A stretch of 17,561 nt of DNA from an uncultured Alphaproteobacteria bacterium. GTDB taxonomy: Bacteria; Pseudomonadota; Alphaproteobacteria; Puniceispirillales; Puniceispirillaceae. A program made the translations under genes and the position numbers. The stretch lies in assembly GCA_913042065.1 (NCBI GenBank), contig CAJWKB010000015.1, positions 1 to 17,561 of the forward strand, read 5' to 3'. The notes beneath the pieces are model-generated. The model was not told where the DNA came from. It did no database searches and worked only from the letters and a program-made list of their open reading frames with translations. Below are positions 1 to 8,028 of the stretch, piece after piece. Within the stretch, counting starts at the first letter, position 1, and each line of letters opens with the position of its first letter.

Positions 1-42
1 AAGCCGGTTCTGGTATTCTTTTTTGCTAAATTATTGCACATT

Positions 43-77
43 CAGGTCATACTTCGTTTAACGTATAGGATGACCTG
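43..77. promoter_or_regulatory. Inverted repeat, candidate operator
   Basis: Perfect 8-base arms CAGGTCAT (43-50) and ATGACCTG (70-77) are separated by 19 bases. The repeat lies 77 bases upstream of the start of the 2-hydroxyacid dehydrogenase gene. It is not followed directly by a T-run, so it does not look like a plain terminator. A dimeric regulator site is a reasonable guess, but no regulator is encoded nearby and the family cannot be named. Confidence 0.35.
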
Positions 78-86
78 TCCAAACAA

Positions 87-111
87 GTATAAAGTAGTAT
101 TTTTTTTATAC
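87..111. repeat. AT-rich inverted repeat in the leader
   Basis: The arms GTATAAA (87-93) and TTTATAC (105-111) flank an 11-base spacer that ends in a T-run. The left arm contains TATAAA, a plausible -10 element for the gene starting at 155. On the other strand it could be a weak hairpin. Both readings are tentative because AT-rich DNA gives such repeats by chance. Confidence 0.25.
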
Positions 112-154
112 GGACGCCAGTGACGTTCGTTCCAATCTAACGAGAGACGCGGAT

Positions 155-1141
155 ATGAGTCAAAAGAAGCCATATGTGATTCTGACCCGTACGCTGCCTG
201 GCTCCATTGAAACGCGAATGCGCGAATTATTTGATGCCAAGCTGAATGAGACTGATGAGGCCTTGTCGCAGGAGGCAATGATCGAGGCTGTGCAGACAGC
301 TGACGTGCTGGTGCCGACTGTGACCGACCGCATTGACGCCGAGCTAATGGCCAAGGCGGGTGACCAGCTGAAGTTGATTGCTTCGTTTGGCACAGGAGTT
401 GACCATATAGATCTTGCTGCTGTCCATCAGCGAGGGATTACCGTTACCAATACCCCAGGAGTTCTAACCGAGGACACAGCTGATGTCGCAATGGCGCTGA
501 TGCTTGCTGTGCCCCGGCGGATTGTTGAGGGTGACAAGCGCGCACGGTCTGGCAGCTGGCAGGGTTGGTCGCCTACGGGAATGCTGGGGCACCGGATCAA
601 TGGCAAGCGTTTAGGAATCATTGGCATGGGCAGAATAGGTGAGGCAATTGCTAGTCGTGCCCGTGGATTTGGTCTTTCTATCCATTACCACAATCGCAAA
701 GCGGTGCATCCGGAGACTGAGGCCGAACTTGAAGCAACCTATTGGGAGTCGCTTGACCAAATGCTCTCACGTGTTGATATCGTCTCCGTCAATTGTCCGC
801 ATACACCGGCGACGCATCAGCTTTTGTCTCGTGAACGCTTGGCGCTTATGCGCCCATCGGCCTATCTGGTAAACACCTCGCGTGGTGAGGTTGTCGATGA
901 GGAAGCACTGGCGGATCTTCTGGCACAAAAGAAGATTGCTGGCGCCGGTCTAGATGTTTATTCAGATGAACCCAACATTTCGAACGGGTTGATTGACTTG
1001 CCCAATGTCGTGCTATTGCCGCATATCGGCTCTGCGACAATCGAGGGGCGGCTGGAGATGGGAGACAAGGTAATTATCAATATTCAGACATTTTGGGATG
1101 GTCACGCTCCGCCGGATCGCGTCATAGAGGCGATGCTCTAG
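155..1141 (+). CDS. D-2-hydroxyacid dehydrogenase, glyoxylate/hydroxypyruvate reductase type
   Basis: This is a cytosolic NAD(P)H-dependent enzyme of 328 residues, the usual length of the family. It most likely reduces glyoxylate or hydroxypyruvate to glycolate or D-glycerate (GyaR-like), which feeds C2 metabolism. The Rossmann motif GMGRIG lies at 157-162. The catalytic set is R243 (in NTSRGE), E272 (in DVYSDEP) and H290 (in LLPHIGSAT). The segment NTPGVLTEDTAD (98-109) is typical of the substrate-side domain. The ATG at 155 follows a GAGAG ribosome site at 142-146. The gene stands alone and converges on the moeB-like gene with a 16-base gap and no clear terminator. The exact substrate is inferred from overall similarity, and other 2-hydroxyacids are possible. 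Confidence 0.9.
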   Translation: MSQKKPYVILTRTLPGSIETRMRELFDAKLNETDEALSQEAMIEAVQTADVLVPTVTDRIDAELMAKAGDQLKLIASFGTGVDHIDLAAVHQRGITVTNTPGVLTEDTADVAMALMLAVPRRIVEGDKRARSGSWQGWSPTGMLGHRINGKRLGIIGMGRIGEAIASRARGFGLSIHYHNRKAVHPETEAELEATYWESLDQMLSRVDIVSVNCPHTPATHQLLSRERLALMRPSAYLVNTSRGEVVDEEALADLLAQKKIAGAGLDVYSDEPNISNGLIDLPNVVLLPHIGSATIEGRLEMGDKVIINIQTFWDGHAPPDRVIEAML

Positions 1142-1157
1142 CCCATCTCTGCGCCAG

Positions 1158-1925
1158 TCATTTCACTCCACAGCACATGCATTTGGACCGCTTTCTGGTA
1201 GTGATTTCTATGCTGCTTCCGTTGAAGCCATCAAATAGTAAAAGCCGGCTTGTCAGGCTGCTGCCCATGCCGGTGACGAGTTTGATAACCTCAAGCGCCT
1301 GCATTGAGCCGATGACCCCCGTTACCGGCCCCAAAATTCCAGCCTCCGAACAGCCGAGTGCCTGGTGGCTAGTATCTGGCATTGCTGGAAACACGCAGCG
1401 GAAACAGGGGCTGTCCTCAAAGCCTGCAATACCGCTCTGGAAAACGGCAATCTGGCCTTCGGTCCGCACCGCACCGCCGAAGACAAGAGGGGTCTTTTCC
1501 CGGTGGGCGGTGTCGCCAAGCAGATAGCGCGTTTCAACATTGTCCGAGCAGTCAACGATTACATCGTGGGCAGCGATAAGTTTCCGGATATTGCCAATAG
1601 TAGCCCTTATAGGAAGCGTTGAGAGTTTGATATCTGGGTTAAGAAGCGAGGCTGCCGTTACCGCGTGTTTGACCTTCTGGCTACCGATATCCTGAGTTTG
1701 ATAGATGATCTGGCGATTCAAGTCACTGCGTGAGACCATATCATCATCAATTATGGTGATGTTGCCAACACCTGCTGAGGCCAGATAGAGCAACACTGGC
1801 GCACCAAGGCCACCAGCTCCAACAACTAGCACCTTTGCACTCAGCAACGCCTTCTGGCCGTCCTCACCCATTTCCGGCATTATTACTTGTCGTGCGTAAC
1901 GTTCCAGATCCGCATCATTCAACAT
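1158..1925 (-). CDS. moeB: MoeB/ThiF/HesA-family adenylyltransferase
   Basis: E1-like enzyme that adenylates the C-terminal glycine of a small sulfur-carrier protein (MoaD for molybdopterin, or ThiS for thiamine). From the ATG at 1925 it has 255 residues, close to E. coli MoeB (about 249), with no rhodanese domain. Numbering from the TTG at 1928, it shows the ATP-binding GAGGLG at 37-42, the acidic DDD at 61-63, the RSDLNRQ segment at 67-73, a conserved Cys in GCSEAGILGP (C193), and two CxxC pairs for zinc (C175/C178 and C250/C253). The dut stop TGA is followed directly by TTG then ATG; I prefer the ATG. It is the last gene of the minus-strand run, three bases after dut. MoaD versus ThiS as partner cannot be told from sequence, so the symbol is provisional. 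Confidence 0.85.
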   Translation of the reverse strand: MLNDADLERYARQVIMPEMGEDGQKALLSAKVLVVGAGGLGAPVLLYLASAGVGNITIIDDDMVSRSDLNRQIIYQTQDIGSQKVKHAVTAASLLNPDIKLSTLPIRATIGNIRKLIAAHDVIVDCSDNVETRYLLGDTAHREKTPLVFGGAVRTEGQIAVFQSGIAGFEDSPCFRCVFPAMPDTSHQALGCSEAGILGPVTGVIGSMQALEVIKLVTGMGSSLTSRLLLFDGFNGSSIEITTRKRSKCMCCGVK

Positions 1926-1928
1926 CAA

Positions 1929-2399
1929 TCAAACACCTGTCGATCCAAACCCATCAGCGCCCCGCGCCGTAACATCAAGGTCACTGGCTTCCATCGGATG
2001 ACACATTGCCACCGTGGCAATCACCATCTGTGCAATGCGCATTCCGCGTGTGATAATAAAATTCTCACTACTAAGATTAATTAATATCACTGCAATCTCG
2101 CCGCGATAGTCACTATCAATCGTGCCGGGGGCATTAGCAATAGTGACCCCATGTTTAAGCGCCAGTCCAGAGCGTGGCCTGATTTGCGCTTCGTATCCCG
2201 GTGGCACCGCCATCGCAAAACCGCAGGGTATCGCATGACGCTTGCCTGGTGCGAGGGTGAAATCAGTTTCCACTGCTGCCCTGATATCCATACCCGCTGC
2301 GCCAGCAGTGGCATAGTAAGGTAGATCGATATCAGCGCCATGAGGTAATCGTTTCATCGCAATGAAAATTGGATGTGTCTTTGCTTCAGGATTTGGCAT
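1929..2399 (-). CDS. dut: dUTP diphosphatase (dUTPase)
   Basis: Hydrolyses dUTP to dUMP and pyrophosphate, which keeps uracil out of DNA and supplies dUMP for thymidylate synthesis; the family forms a homotrimer. All five motifs are present (residues from the ATG at 2399): I, AGMDIRA around 35-41; II, PRSGLAL at 75-81; [20 protein letters not shown] at 92-108 with catalytic D95; [11 protein letters not shown] at 118-126; V, the glycine-rich [10 protein letters not shown] at 146-155. The open frame extends upstream to a TTG at 2447. I chose the ATG at 2399 because GGAG lies 6 bases before it and it gives 156 residues, the normal length. It overlaps the coaBC end by 14 bases, which suggests translational coupling. 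Confidence 0.95.
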   Translation of the reverse strand: MPNPEAKTHPIFIAMKRLPHGADIDLPYYATAGAAGMDIRAAVETDFTLAPGKRHAIPCGFAMAVPPGYEAQIRPRSGLALKHGVTIANAPGTIDSDYRGEIAVILINLSSENFIITRGMRIAQMVIATVAMCHPMEASDLDVTARGADGFGSTGV

Positions 2400-3873
2400 T
2401 GACCGCTCCAATAGTGTCGATAATTCGCTGAACAAGCTTGTGCGCAAGCTCAGTCTTGAGCATCATCGGCCACCTCTCCTGTCCGTCACCAGTCATCAGC
2501 GATACCTTGTTTTGCGCATTTCCAAAAACGGTCTCGCTCGACCCATCCGGTGAAACTGCATTTGCGAGGATCCAGTCACAGCCCTTGCGCTGCAGCTTTT
2601 CGCTGGCATTTGCCTGTAGGCCATCTGTCTCGGCGGCGAATCCGATGACCAGTTTGGGCCGCTGTGAATGGGATGAGAGCCGTGCCAAAATATCTGGGTT
2701 TTCGGTCAGGAAAAGGGTTGGCGCTGCAGCGTCGCTGGGATGTTTCTTGATCTTGCCTTCGACCCGTTCACGCGCCCGCCAATCAGCGACCGCGGCTGTG
2801 CAGATGGCAATATCCGCAGGAAGTGCTGCCATGCAGGCCTCAAGCATCTGTTCGGCTGTTTCAACACGGATCATTTTTACCCCCGCTGGATCAGGGATAT
2901 TAACGGGTCCACTGACCACTGTCACCCTAGCCCCGCGTTTGGCCAGGGCTTCGGCAATAGCATGCCCCTGGCGTCCGGAGGAATGATTCGAGATAAATCG
3001 CACAGCATCAAGCGGTTCAATTGTGGGGCCTGAGGTGACAAGCGCATGTCTTCCTGTAAGATCGTCGGCACTAACTGCTTGTGCAAGCTTTGCCAACACT
3101 GCTGTGACGATAGTCTCTGGTCCGCTCATCCTGCCCTCACCTTCTTCACCGCAGGCGGTATCACCTGCTACGGGGCCGATCATATCGATTCCGCGCTTGC
3201 GAAGCGTTGCCAGATTGGCCTGTGTCGCTGCATGGGACCACATTGCTGGGTTCATGGCTGGTGCCATGATAACCGGCGCTGTTGTGGCTAATAACAAAGT
3301 TGTGGCCAAGTCATCCGCCAGCCCCTGTGCAGCACGTGCCATGAGATTTGCCGTTGCTGGCACAACAACAACCAAGTCCGTCTCTCGCGCCAGCCGGATA
3401 TGCCCCATCTCCGCCTCGTCGGTCAGTGAGAAAAGATCTGTGTAGGTCTTTTGCGCGGTCAGCGCTGACAGGCTGAGAGGGGTGATGAATTGCTGTGCCG
3501 CTTTTGTCATCACACCAGTTACCGTGATGCCGTGATCCTGCAGCCGCCTACTTACTTCAAGGGCCTTATAAGCAGCGATACCGCCACCAACAATCATCAA
3601 TATTGCGGCACCGTGCCTCTTGGGAGCATGTGGCCGTCCAGATTTGACTGCTGGTAGAGCGGTGATGCCCAGGGTCTGTGGATCAACCTGGTATCCACGC
3701 TCCTGCAGGGCCTGACAGATCAAGGGCCGCGCCCTGGTTGGTAGGGAGCCCTTGGTCAGATAATTGCTAACCGCGCTTGGTCCAACGCCCAGCAGTTGCT
3801 GCAGCGGTTCACGACCGCCAAGCGCTGTAATCAGCGCCGCAATATCCATCCGCGACATGGAAAGTTCTTTCAT
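2386..3873 (-). CDS. coaBC: CoaBC (phosphopantothenoylcysteine synthetase/decarboxylase) with N-terminal helix-turn-helix domain
   Basis: Bifunctional coenzyme A enzyme. The CoaB part joins cysteine to 4'-phosphopantothenate using CTP, and the FMN-containing CoaC part decarboxylates the product. CoaC spans about 88-265: GGGIAAYK at 96-103, catalytic H158, PAMNPAMW at 205-212, [10 protein letters not shown] at 240-249 with active Cys 241. CoaB spans about 271-488: [10 protein letters not shown] at 280-289, NHSSGRQG at 296-303, AAVADWR at 360-366, the lysine motif KIKK at 374-377, GFAAETD at 411-417. Family members usually begin just before the GGGIAAYK strand at about 400 residues. Here about 85 extra residues precede it, and residues 9-60 look like a Cro/YdaS-type HTH ([11 protein letters not shown] at 29-39). 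No ATG, GTG or TTG occurs between residue 10 and the catalytic domain that would restore a normal start. In-frame ATGs at 3873, 3858 and 3849 are all possible starts. It begins 20 bases after ubiB. Confidence 0.93.
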   Translation of the reverse strand: MKELSMSRMDIAALITALGGREPLQQLLGVGPSAVSNYLTKGSLPTRARPLICQALQERGYQVDPQTLGITALPAVKSGRPHAPKRHGAAILMIVGGGIAAYKALEVSRRLQDHGITVTGVMTKAAQQFITPLSLSALTAQKTYTDLFSLTDEAEMGHIRLARETDLVVVVPATANLMARAAQGLADDLATTLLLATTAPVIMAPAMNPAMWSHAATQANLATLRKRGIDMIGPVAGDTACGEEGEGRMSGPETIVTAVLAKLAQAVSADDLTGRHALVTSGPTIEPLDAVRFISNHSSGRQGHAIAEALAKRGARVTVVSGPVNIPDPAGVKMIRVETAEQMLEACMAALPADIAICTAAVADWRARERVEGKIKKHPSDAAAPTLFLTENPDILARLSSHSQRPKLVIGFAAETDGLQANASEKLQRKGCDWILANAVSPDGSSETVFGNAQNKVSLMTGDGQERWPMMLKTELAHKLVQRIIDTIGAVNAKS

Positions 3874-3893
3874 AAAAATTCAATAATTTGAAT

Positions 3894-5405
3894 TTACGTG
3901 AAAAAACCGATGATTGCAACCAGAAGAGCGAAAATCGAAACTGTTATGGACAGGTTTTTATTTGAATTCTGGGGGAGGTGATGTGGGCGATCTTCAAGAT
4001 CCTTCAAAAGACGCGGCAGGCGTGAGGCCACTAGCATGGCGTCCTCAAGAAAGGTTTCTGCCCGTTTTGCCAGACTTGCCTGGTCGGCTATCCATTGCAT
4101 CGCGAGCGGCCTCGACAATGACCACATATCAGCGCTCGGATTGAGTTGGCGGGCAACGCCCTCGGCCATCATCATTGTTTTCTGTAGTAGATTGAACTGG
4201 GGCTGAACCTCAATCTCAAAACGGGTTGAGAGCTGGAAAATCTGACCAAGCACAGTTCCCAGCGATACATCCCCGATGGTTTTGCCCATTACCGGGTCGG
4301 CAACAGCGCGCACCGATTGAGCAAAGCGATGCAGCGATACATCCTCACCAAGCATGCCAGCATTCATATGCAGTTTTGCAACCATATCGTAATCACGGTC
4401 CAGCATGGCCATCAGCAGTCGCGCCAGAAACAGCCTGTCGGCGAAATCAAGATGACCCATTATGCCAAAATCGATTGGTACAAGCCGCCCATCGGGCGAA
4501 ATGAAGATATTGCCCGGATGCATGTCGGCATGGAAAAAACCGTCGCGGAACACCTGGTTGAAAAAGCTGTTTGCCGCCGATTCAGTCAGTCGGCCCACAT
4601 CATGGCCGGCAGCCCTGAGGGCTGACACATCATCGATTCGAATACCCTCAATCCACTCGATTACTAGCATACGGGAGGTGCTACTTTCCAGATCGACCCA
4701 TGGGACGTGGATTTCCTTATCCTCGCGCAGATTGTCAGCCAAACGGCCCGCGGCAGCGGCTTCCATCCGCAGATCAATCTCGATGTCGGAAATCTCGACA
4801 AATTGTTCAACGGCTGTTACCAGCTTAAGCCGGCGCAATCCCGGCGCCACCCACTGCATAATGTTGGCAAGTGCGAAAAACAAAAGTGTGTCGGCGCGCA
4901 TCCTTCGCTCAATATTTGGGCGCAGTAGCTTGACCGCGACCTGTCTACCATCGCACAGCCTTGCTTTGTGAACCTGGGCAATCGATGCGGCGGCAACCGG
5001 CTCGCTGGCAAAATCGCTGAAGGTTTTGGCTAGTGGCGCTCCAGTCTCGCTTTCGACAAGTCTGTGAGCGACAGAGGAATGAAAGGCTGGCAGTCGATCC
5101 TGTAGTAGGCTCAGTGACAGGCTCATCTCTGGGCCGATGAGATCAGCACGCGTTGAGAGCGCTTGGCCAAATTTCACAAACCCCGGTCCAAGTCGTAGCA
5201 AGGCATCGGCGAGCGCACTGCCTGCATCTTTGGTTGCCGTGCGGGATCGTACCAGCCTGTCTAAAAACAGACAACAACGCTGCATCCAGTTTGGAAGCAA
5301 GGTGATTTTACCAACATGTCCGAGTACGCCGGCCCTGCCGAGATGCCAGGCAATGGCAGGCACTCTTAACAGGGCTAAAATTGTATGCCAGAGCGAAGGC
5401 CGCAT
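3894..5405 (-). CDS. ubiB: UbiB, ABC1/ADCK-family atypical kinase for ubiquinone biosynthesis
   Basis: Membrane-associated protein-kinase-like ATPase needed for ubiquinone synthesis, thought to help early lipid intermediates reach the Ubi enzymes. From the ATG at 5405 it has 503 residues. Family motifs: KFGQ at 78-81 (the KxGQ motif), the alanine-rich loop EPVAAASIAQVH at 135-146, lysine K159 in VAVKLLRP, ExD at E209/D211, the catalytic loop HADMHPGN at 292-299 and IDFG at 311-314. One hydrophobic segment near the C-terminus (about 485-502) should anchor it in the membrane; E. coli UbiB has two there. A TTG start at 5420 is open, but the ATG at 5405 has GGAAG eight bases upstream and overlaps the ubiE stop as TAATG, so the two genes are probably translationally coupled. 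Confidence 0.94.
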   Translation of the reverse strand: MRPSLWHTILALLRVPAIAWHLGRAGVLGHVGKITLLPNWMQRCCLFLDRLVRSRTATKDAGSALADALLRLGPGFVKFGQALSTRADLIGPEMSLSLSLLQDRLPAFHSSVAHRLVESETGAPLAKTFSDFASEPVAAASIAQVHKARLCDGRQVAVKLLRPNIERRMRADTLLFFALANIMQWVAPGLRRLKLVTAVEQFVEISDIEIDLRMEAAAAGRLADNLREDKEIHVPWVDLESSTSRMLVIEWIEGIRIDDVSALRAAGHDVGRLTESAANSFFNQVFRDGFFHADMHPGNIFISPDGRLVPIDFGIMGHLDFADRLFLARLLMAMLDRDYDMVAKLHMNAGMLGEDVSLHRFAQSVRAVADPVMGKTIGDVSLGTVLGQIFQLSTRFEIEVQPQFNLLQKTMMMAEGVARQLNPSADMWSLSRPLAMQWIADQASLAKRAETFLEDAMLVASRLPRLLKDLEDRPHHLPQNSNKNLSITVSIFALLVAIIGFFT

Positions 5406-6181
5406 TAGTCGAGCTTCCAACCGGAATGGATGCAGGCGATGCCAGCGGAAAGGCTGCGCACCCTGATCTGCACAAAGCCAGCGCAGGCAAACATATCAGC
5501 TAGAACCTCCGGCGTAGGGAAAGTCCGGATCGACTCGGCGAGATAGCGATAGCTTTCTGCGTCACCGGCAACAATCCGTCCCATTAGCGGCAGAGCTTTA
5601 AAGGACCAGGCGTCATAGATGCGCTGCAATGAATTGCTTCTCAACTGTGAGAATTCGAGGCATAGGAAGCGGCCGCCTGGTTTTAGGATACGATGCGCCT
5701 CGGCGATTGCGACTTGTCGGTTGGTGACATTCCTTAGGCCAAAGGCGATTGTGACGAAATCCGCGATCTCATCATCAAAAGGCAGACATTCTGCATTGCC
5801 AACGCACCACCTTAAACGGTCATTATATTTCGCGATGTCACGCCGGCGCCGTCCAGCACTCAACATGGCGTGATTAATGTCGCTGATTGCCGCGCTGCCA
5901 CCACCGGCACGCAGAAAACGCAGACTGATGTCGCCCGTTCCTCCGGCAAGATCGATCAGATGTTGATTAGGCTGCGGGGCCATCCAATCAATCAGTGCGG
6001 CCTTCCAAAGGCGGTGAACGCCACCGCTCATCAAATCATTCATAATATCATACCGGTAGGCAACCGAGTCGAAGACGCCGCGGACAAGCCGCTGCTTGTC
6101 CTCACGGTTGACAGTGCGGAATCCAAAGTCGATGGATGATGTCTCGCTGAATTTTTCCTGCCTAAATCTGTCGTTCATCAT
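5405..6181 (-). CDS. ubiE: UbiE, demethylmenaquinone/2-methoxy-6-polyprenyl-benzoquinol C-methyltransferase
   Basis: S-adenosylmethionine-dependent C-methyltransferase of ubiquinone (and, where present, menaquinone) synthesis; 258 residues, close to the usual 250. Diagnostic segments are FDSVAYRYDIMNDLMSGGVH (37-56, typical UbiE/COQ5), SAM motif LAGGTGD at 78-84, NAECLPF at 129-135, FGLRNVT at 147-153 and GGRFLCLEFS at 169-178. It ends in SLSAGIACIHSGWKLD, matching the family C-terminus. Two adjacent ATGs (6181 and 6178) can start it, with GGAA five bases before the first. It heads the minus-strand run ubiE-ubiB-coaBC-dut-moeB and is divergent from mutM. No menaquinone genes are visible, so ubiquinone is the likely product. 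Confidence 0.95.
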   Translation of the reverse strand: MMNDRFRQEKFSETSSIDFGFRTVNREDKQRLVRGVFDSVAYRYDIMNDLMSGGVHRLWKAALIDWMAPQPNQHLIDLAGGTGDISLRFLRAGGGSAAISDINHAMLSAGRRRRDIAKYNDRLRWCVGNAECLPFDDEIADFVTIAFGLRNVTNRQVAIAEAHRILKPGGRFLCLEFSQLRSNSLQRIYDAWSFKALPLMGRIVAGDAESYRYLAESIRTFPTPEVLADMFACAGFVQIRVRSLSAGIACIHSGWKLD

Positions 6182-6326
6182 TTATGTTCCGTGTTGATGG
6201 ATCACCGGTTGCACGCTTTTTCTCTGGGGTGTTTATCTTACTATCTGCCTATATAGTATGAAAGATGCGAAAATGTGAATCTTCTTTGCACCCACGATTG
6301 TTGCAACCCAATGACGAGATATATGC
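6182..6326. promoter_or_regulatory. Divergent promoter region between ubiE and mutM
   Basis: These 145 bases separate divergent genes and must hold promoters for both. An AT-rich stretch around 6249-6260 (TATATAGTAT) can act as a -10 element on either strand. I cannot place -35 boxes with confidence and see no repeat or DnaA-box cluster here. Confidence 0.35.
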
Positions 6327-7157
6327 ATGCCTGAATTGCCCGAGGTGGAAACTGTGCGACTAGCACTGATGCCAGCACTTACAGACTGCCGCATAATCCA
6401 GGCTTATGTTGGCCGTCCTGACCTACGCTGGCCGCTGCCCAAAAAACTTGCCAAGAGGCTTGTGGGTCGCATTTTTGGGGCACCTTACCGACGTGGTAAG
6501 TTTCTGCTATTGCCACTCGACGAGCAGGAAACACTACTCTTACATCTTGGCATGTCAGGGTCGATTCGGATTCATGAAAGCCCGCCAGAATTGAATAAGC
6601 ACGATCATTTCATGCTAGCAATGGCACCGTTTTCCCGCACGGTGGCAACAACGTTTATTGTGTTCAATGATCCCCGTCGGTTTGGCTGGATTGATCTGTT
6701 TAGTGATGAAGTTCACCCAATGCTGGCCCAAATGGGGCCTGAACCTCTTGGCAATATGTTTTCTGCTGCTTATCTGACAGCCGCCCTGTCGAATCGGTCT
6801 GGTCCCATAAAGACGGCACTGATCAACCAGCAGTTGGTTGCCGGAGTCGGCAATATCTATGCCTGTGAGGCTCTATTTTATGCTGGAATTTCACCGCGCC
6901 GGAAAGCTAGTTCGATCAAGGGAAGGCGCGCGCAACGCTTGACATTAGCCATCCGCGATGTATTGCAGTGGGCTATTGCTGAAGGTGGAACTAGTTTGCG
7001 GGATCACGTGCAGCCTGGCGGTGAAATTGGCTATTTTGCACAGAAACTGGCCGTTTATGGCCGTGAAGGAGAGTTCTGCCATCAATGTGATGGTCGCATC
7101 CGGGCGATTGTGCAATCGGGTCGCAGCAGCTTTTATTGTTCTAACTGCCAGCGGTAA
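6327..7157 (+). CDS. mutM: Formamidopyrimidine-DNA glycosylase (Fpg/MutM)
   Basis: Base-excision repair glycosylase with AP-lyase activity; removes 8-oxoguanine and formamidopyrimidines from DNA. It has 276 residues (E. coli 269). The N-terminal PELPEVE supplies catalytic P2 and E3 after removal of Met1. K58 in RRGKF corresponds to the conserved DNA-contacting lysine, LGMSG lies at 74-78, and the helix-two-turn-helix segment LVAGVGNIYACEAL lies at 170-183. The C-terminal zinc finger is complete (C251, C254, C271, C274), with the conserved Arg in SGRSSFYC (R266). The ATG at 6327 is fixed by the PELPEVE start. It is divergent from ubiE, an arrangement common in alphaproteobacteria. Confidence 0.97.
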   Translation: MPELPEVETVRLALMPALTDCRIIQAYVGRPDLRWPLPKKLAKRLVGRIFGAPYRRGKFLLLPLDEQETLLLHLGMSGSIRIHESPPELNKHDHFMLAMAPFSRTVATTFIVFNDPRRFGWIDLFSDEVHPMLAQMGPEPLGNMFSAAYLTAALSNRSGPIKTALINQQLVAGVGNIYACEALFYAGISPRRKASSIKGRRAQRLTLAIRDVLQWAIAEGGTSLRDHVQPGGEIGYFAQKLAVYGREGEFCHQCDGRIRAIVQSGRSSFYCSNCQR

Positions 7158-7243
7158 GCCATTATTTAGTGACGACGTCGAACTGACAGCCGGATGTTTC
7201 TGATGTTGATATTGCGTGAATGCAAGGTTTCCTGTCGCCGGGG

Positions 7244-7258
7244 TTCACGTGATGTGAA
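7244..7258. repeat. Short inverted repeat upstream of the rpsT promoter
   Basis: The arms TTCAC (7244-7248) and GTGAA (7254-7258) flank 5 bases, and a further GTGAA lies at 7216-7220. The repeat ends 17 bases before the -35 box of the rpsT promoter. It could be a regulator site, but the arms are short enough to occur by chance. Confidence 0.25.
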
Positions 7259-7275
7259 AATTTGTTTGAAATTGC

Positions 7276-7304
7276 TTGACGTGGCCCGCTTTTCATCCTA
7301 AGAA
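7276..7304 (+). promoter_or_regulatory. rpsT promoter
   Basis: TTGACG at 7276-7281, preceded by C as in the alphaproteobacterial CTTGACG form, is followed after 17 bases by a weak -10 in the sequence CCTAAGAA (7297-7304). It lies about 40 bases upstream of the rpsT start. The -35 is strong; the -10 matches the alphaproteobacterial CTAnA form better than TATAAT. Confidence 0.5.
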
Positions 7305-7344
7305 CCGGCTCTGCTTCTGTGTTTATTAGGAATTTGCTTGCCTC

Positions 7345-7611
7345 ATGGCTAATCACAAATCTGCCAAAAAGCGCATTCGACGTAATGCCAACAGAGCCAT
7401 CGTCAATGGCGCTCGCATGAGTCGTATAAGAACCTTTGTGAAGAGGGTAGAGGCAGCAATCGCATCAGGCGATGCAACTGCAGCCCGCGAGGCTCTTCGA
7501 ATTGCCCAGCCTGAGCTTCAGCGCGGTGTAACTAGGGGCGTCCTTCATCGTAATACAGCGTCACGTAAAATTTCACGTTTAGCCTCACGAGTGAAAGCTC
7601 TAGCCGCCTAA
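7345..7611 (+). CDS. rpsT: 30S ribosomal protein S20
   Basis: Small-subunit protein that binds 16S rRNA early in assembly. Its 88 residues match the usual length. The start [17 protein letters not shown] is diagnostic, and the C-terminus [20 protein letters not shown] is typical of S20. The protein is rich in Lys and Arg and should be helical. AGGAA lies about 12 bases before the ATG, rather far for a ribosome site. It has its own promoter and is followed by a long gap before dnaA. No clear rho-independent terminator was found behind it. Confidence 0.97.
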   Translation: MANHKSAKKRIRRNANRAIVNGARMSRIRTFVKRVEAAIASGDATAAREALRIAQPELQRGVTRGVLHRNTASRKISRLASRVKALAA

Positions 7612-8028
7612 TATTGCAATCTTACTAACCGATACGCGGCAATGGCTTTGACTCGTTACGATCGGGGTGCAAACGCCGTGATCTACCGGTCAGGTCCTTT
7701 TTGTTTATCCTTAGTTTCATGGCCTTCGCCTATTCTTGCTTCATCTTTGGCTCGATCGAAAGCAACGTATTTGCATCCTGCTTTTCATGCGGTTTGTAAT
7801 CAACTGCCGATTCGGCTGTTGAAAAATAGTGATTTGTTCTGTTGAAAGCCATTTTCGCAAGAGAATTGTGTCAACAAAAATTACTGCATATTACCCCACT
7901 TTATTTTCCGATTCTGCCGTTTCAGCATCTTGCATAGCATCTATCAGACTCGGTAAGGTCTAGTTCTGCGTTGGTCACCCGATCATCTAAGTTGAATTTT
8001 ATATTAAAAGAAAAATCCGGGGTTATTT
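7612..8028. other. Non-coding region between rpsT and dnaA
   Basis: These 417 bases hold no convincing gene. The only longer open frame (7642-7845, 67 codons) has no ribosome site and resembles nothing I know. I searched for DnaA boxes (TTATCCACA, one mismatch allowed) and saw no cluster; TTATCCTTA near 7707-7715 is too far from the consensus. AT-rich DNA lies at about 7990-8015 (TTTTATATTAAAA is a small palindrome). A position upstream of dnaA is a usual place for dnaA regulation and sometimes for an origin, but the sequence does not show an origin. Confidence 0.6.
7866..7894 (+). promoter_or_regulatory. Possible dnaA promoter
   Basis: TTGTGT (7866-7871), 17 bases, then TATTAC (7889-7894). 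Both boxes are partial matches to sigma-70 consensus. The site is about 135 bases upstream of the dnaA start. Other AT-rich candidates lie nearer the gene, so this placement is weak. Confidence 0.25.

Noticed and set aside
7642..7845. 67-codon open frame between rpsT and dnaA
   Set aside because: No ribosome site, odd composition rich in Ser, Leu and Pro without a domain I recognise, and it lies in a regulatory gap.
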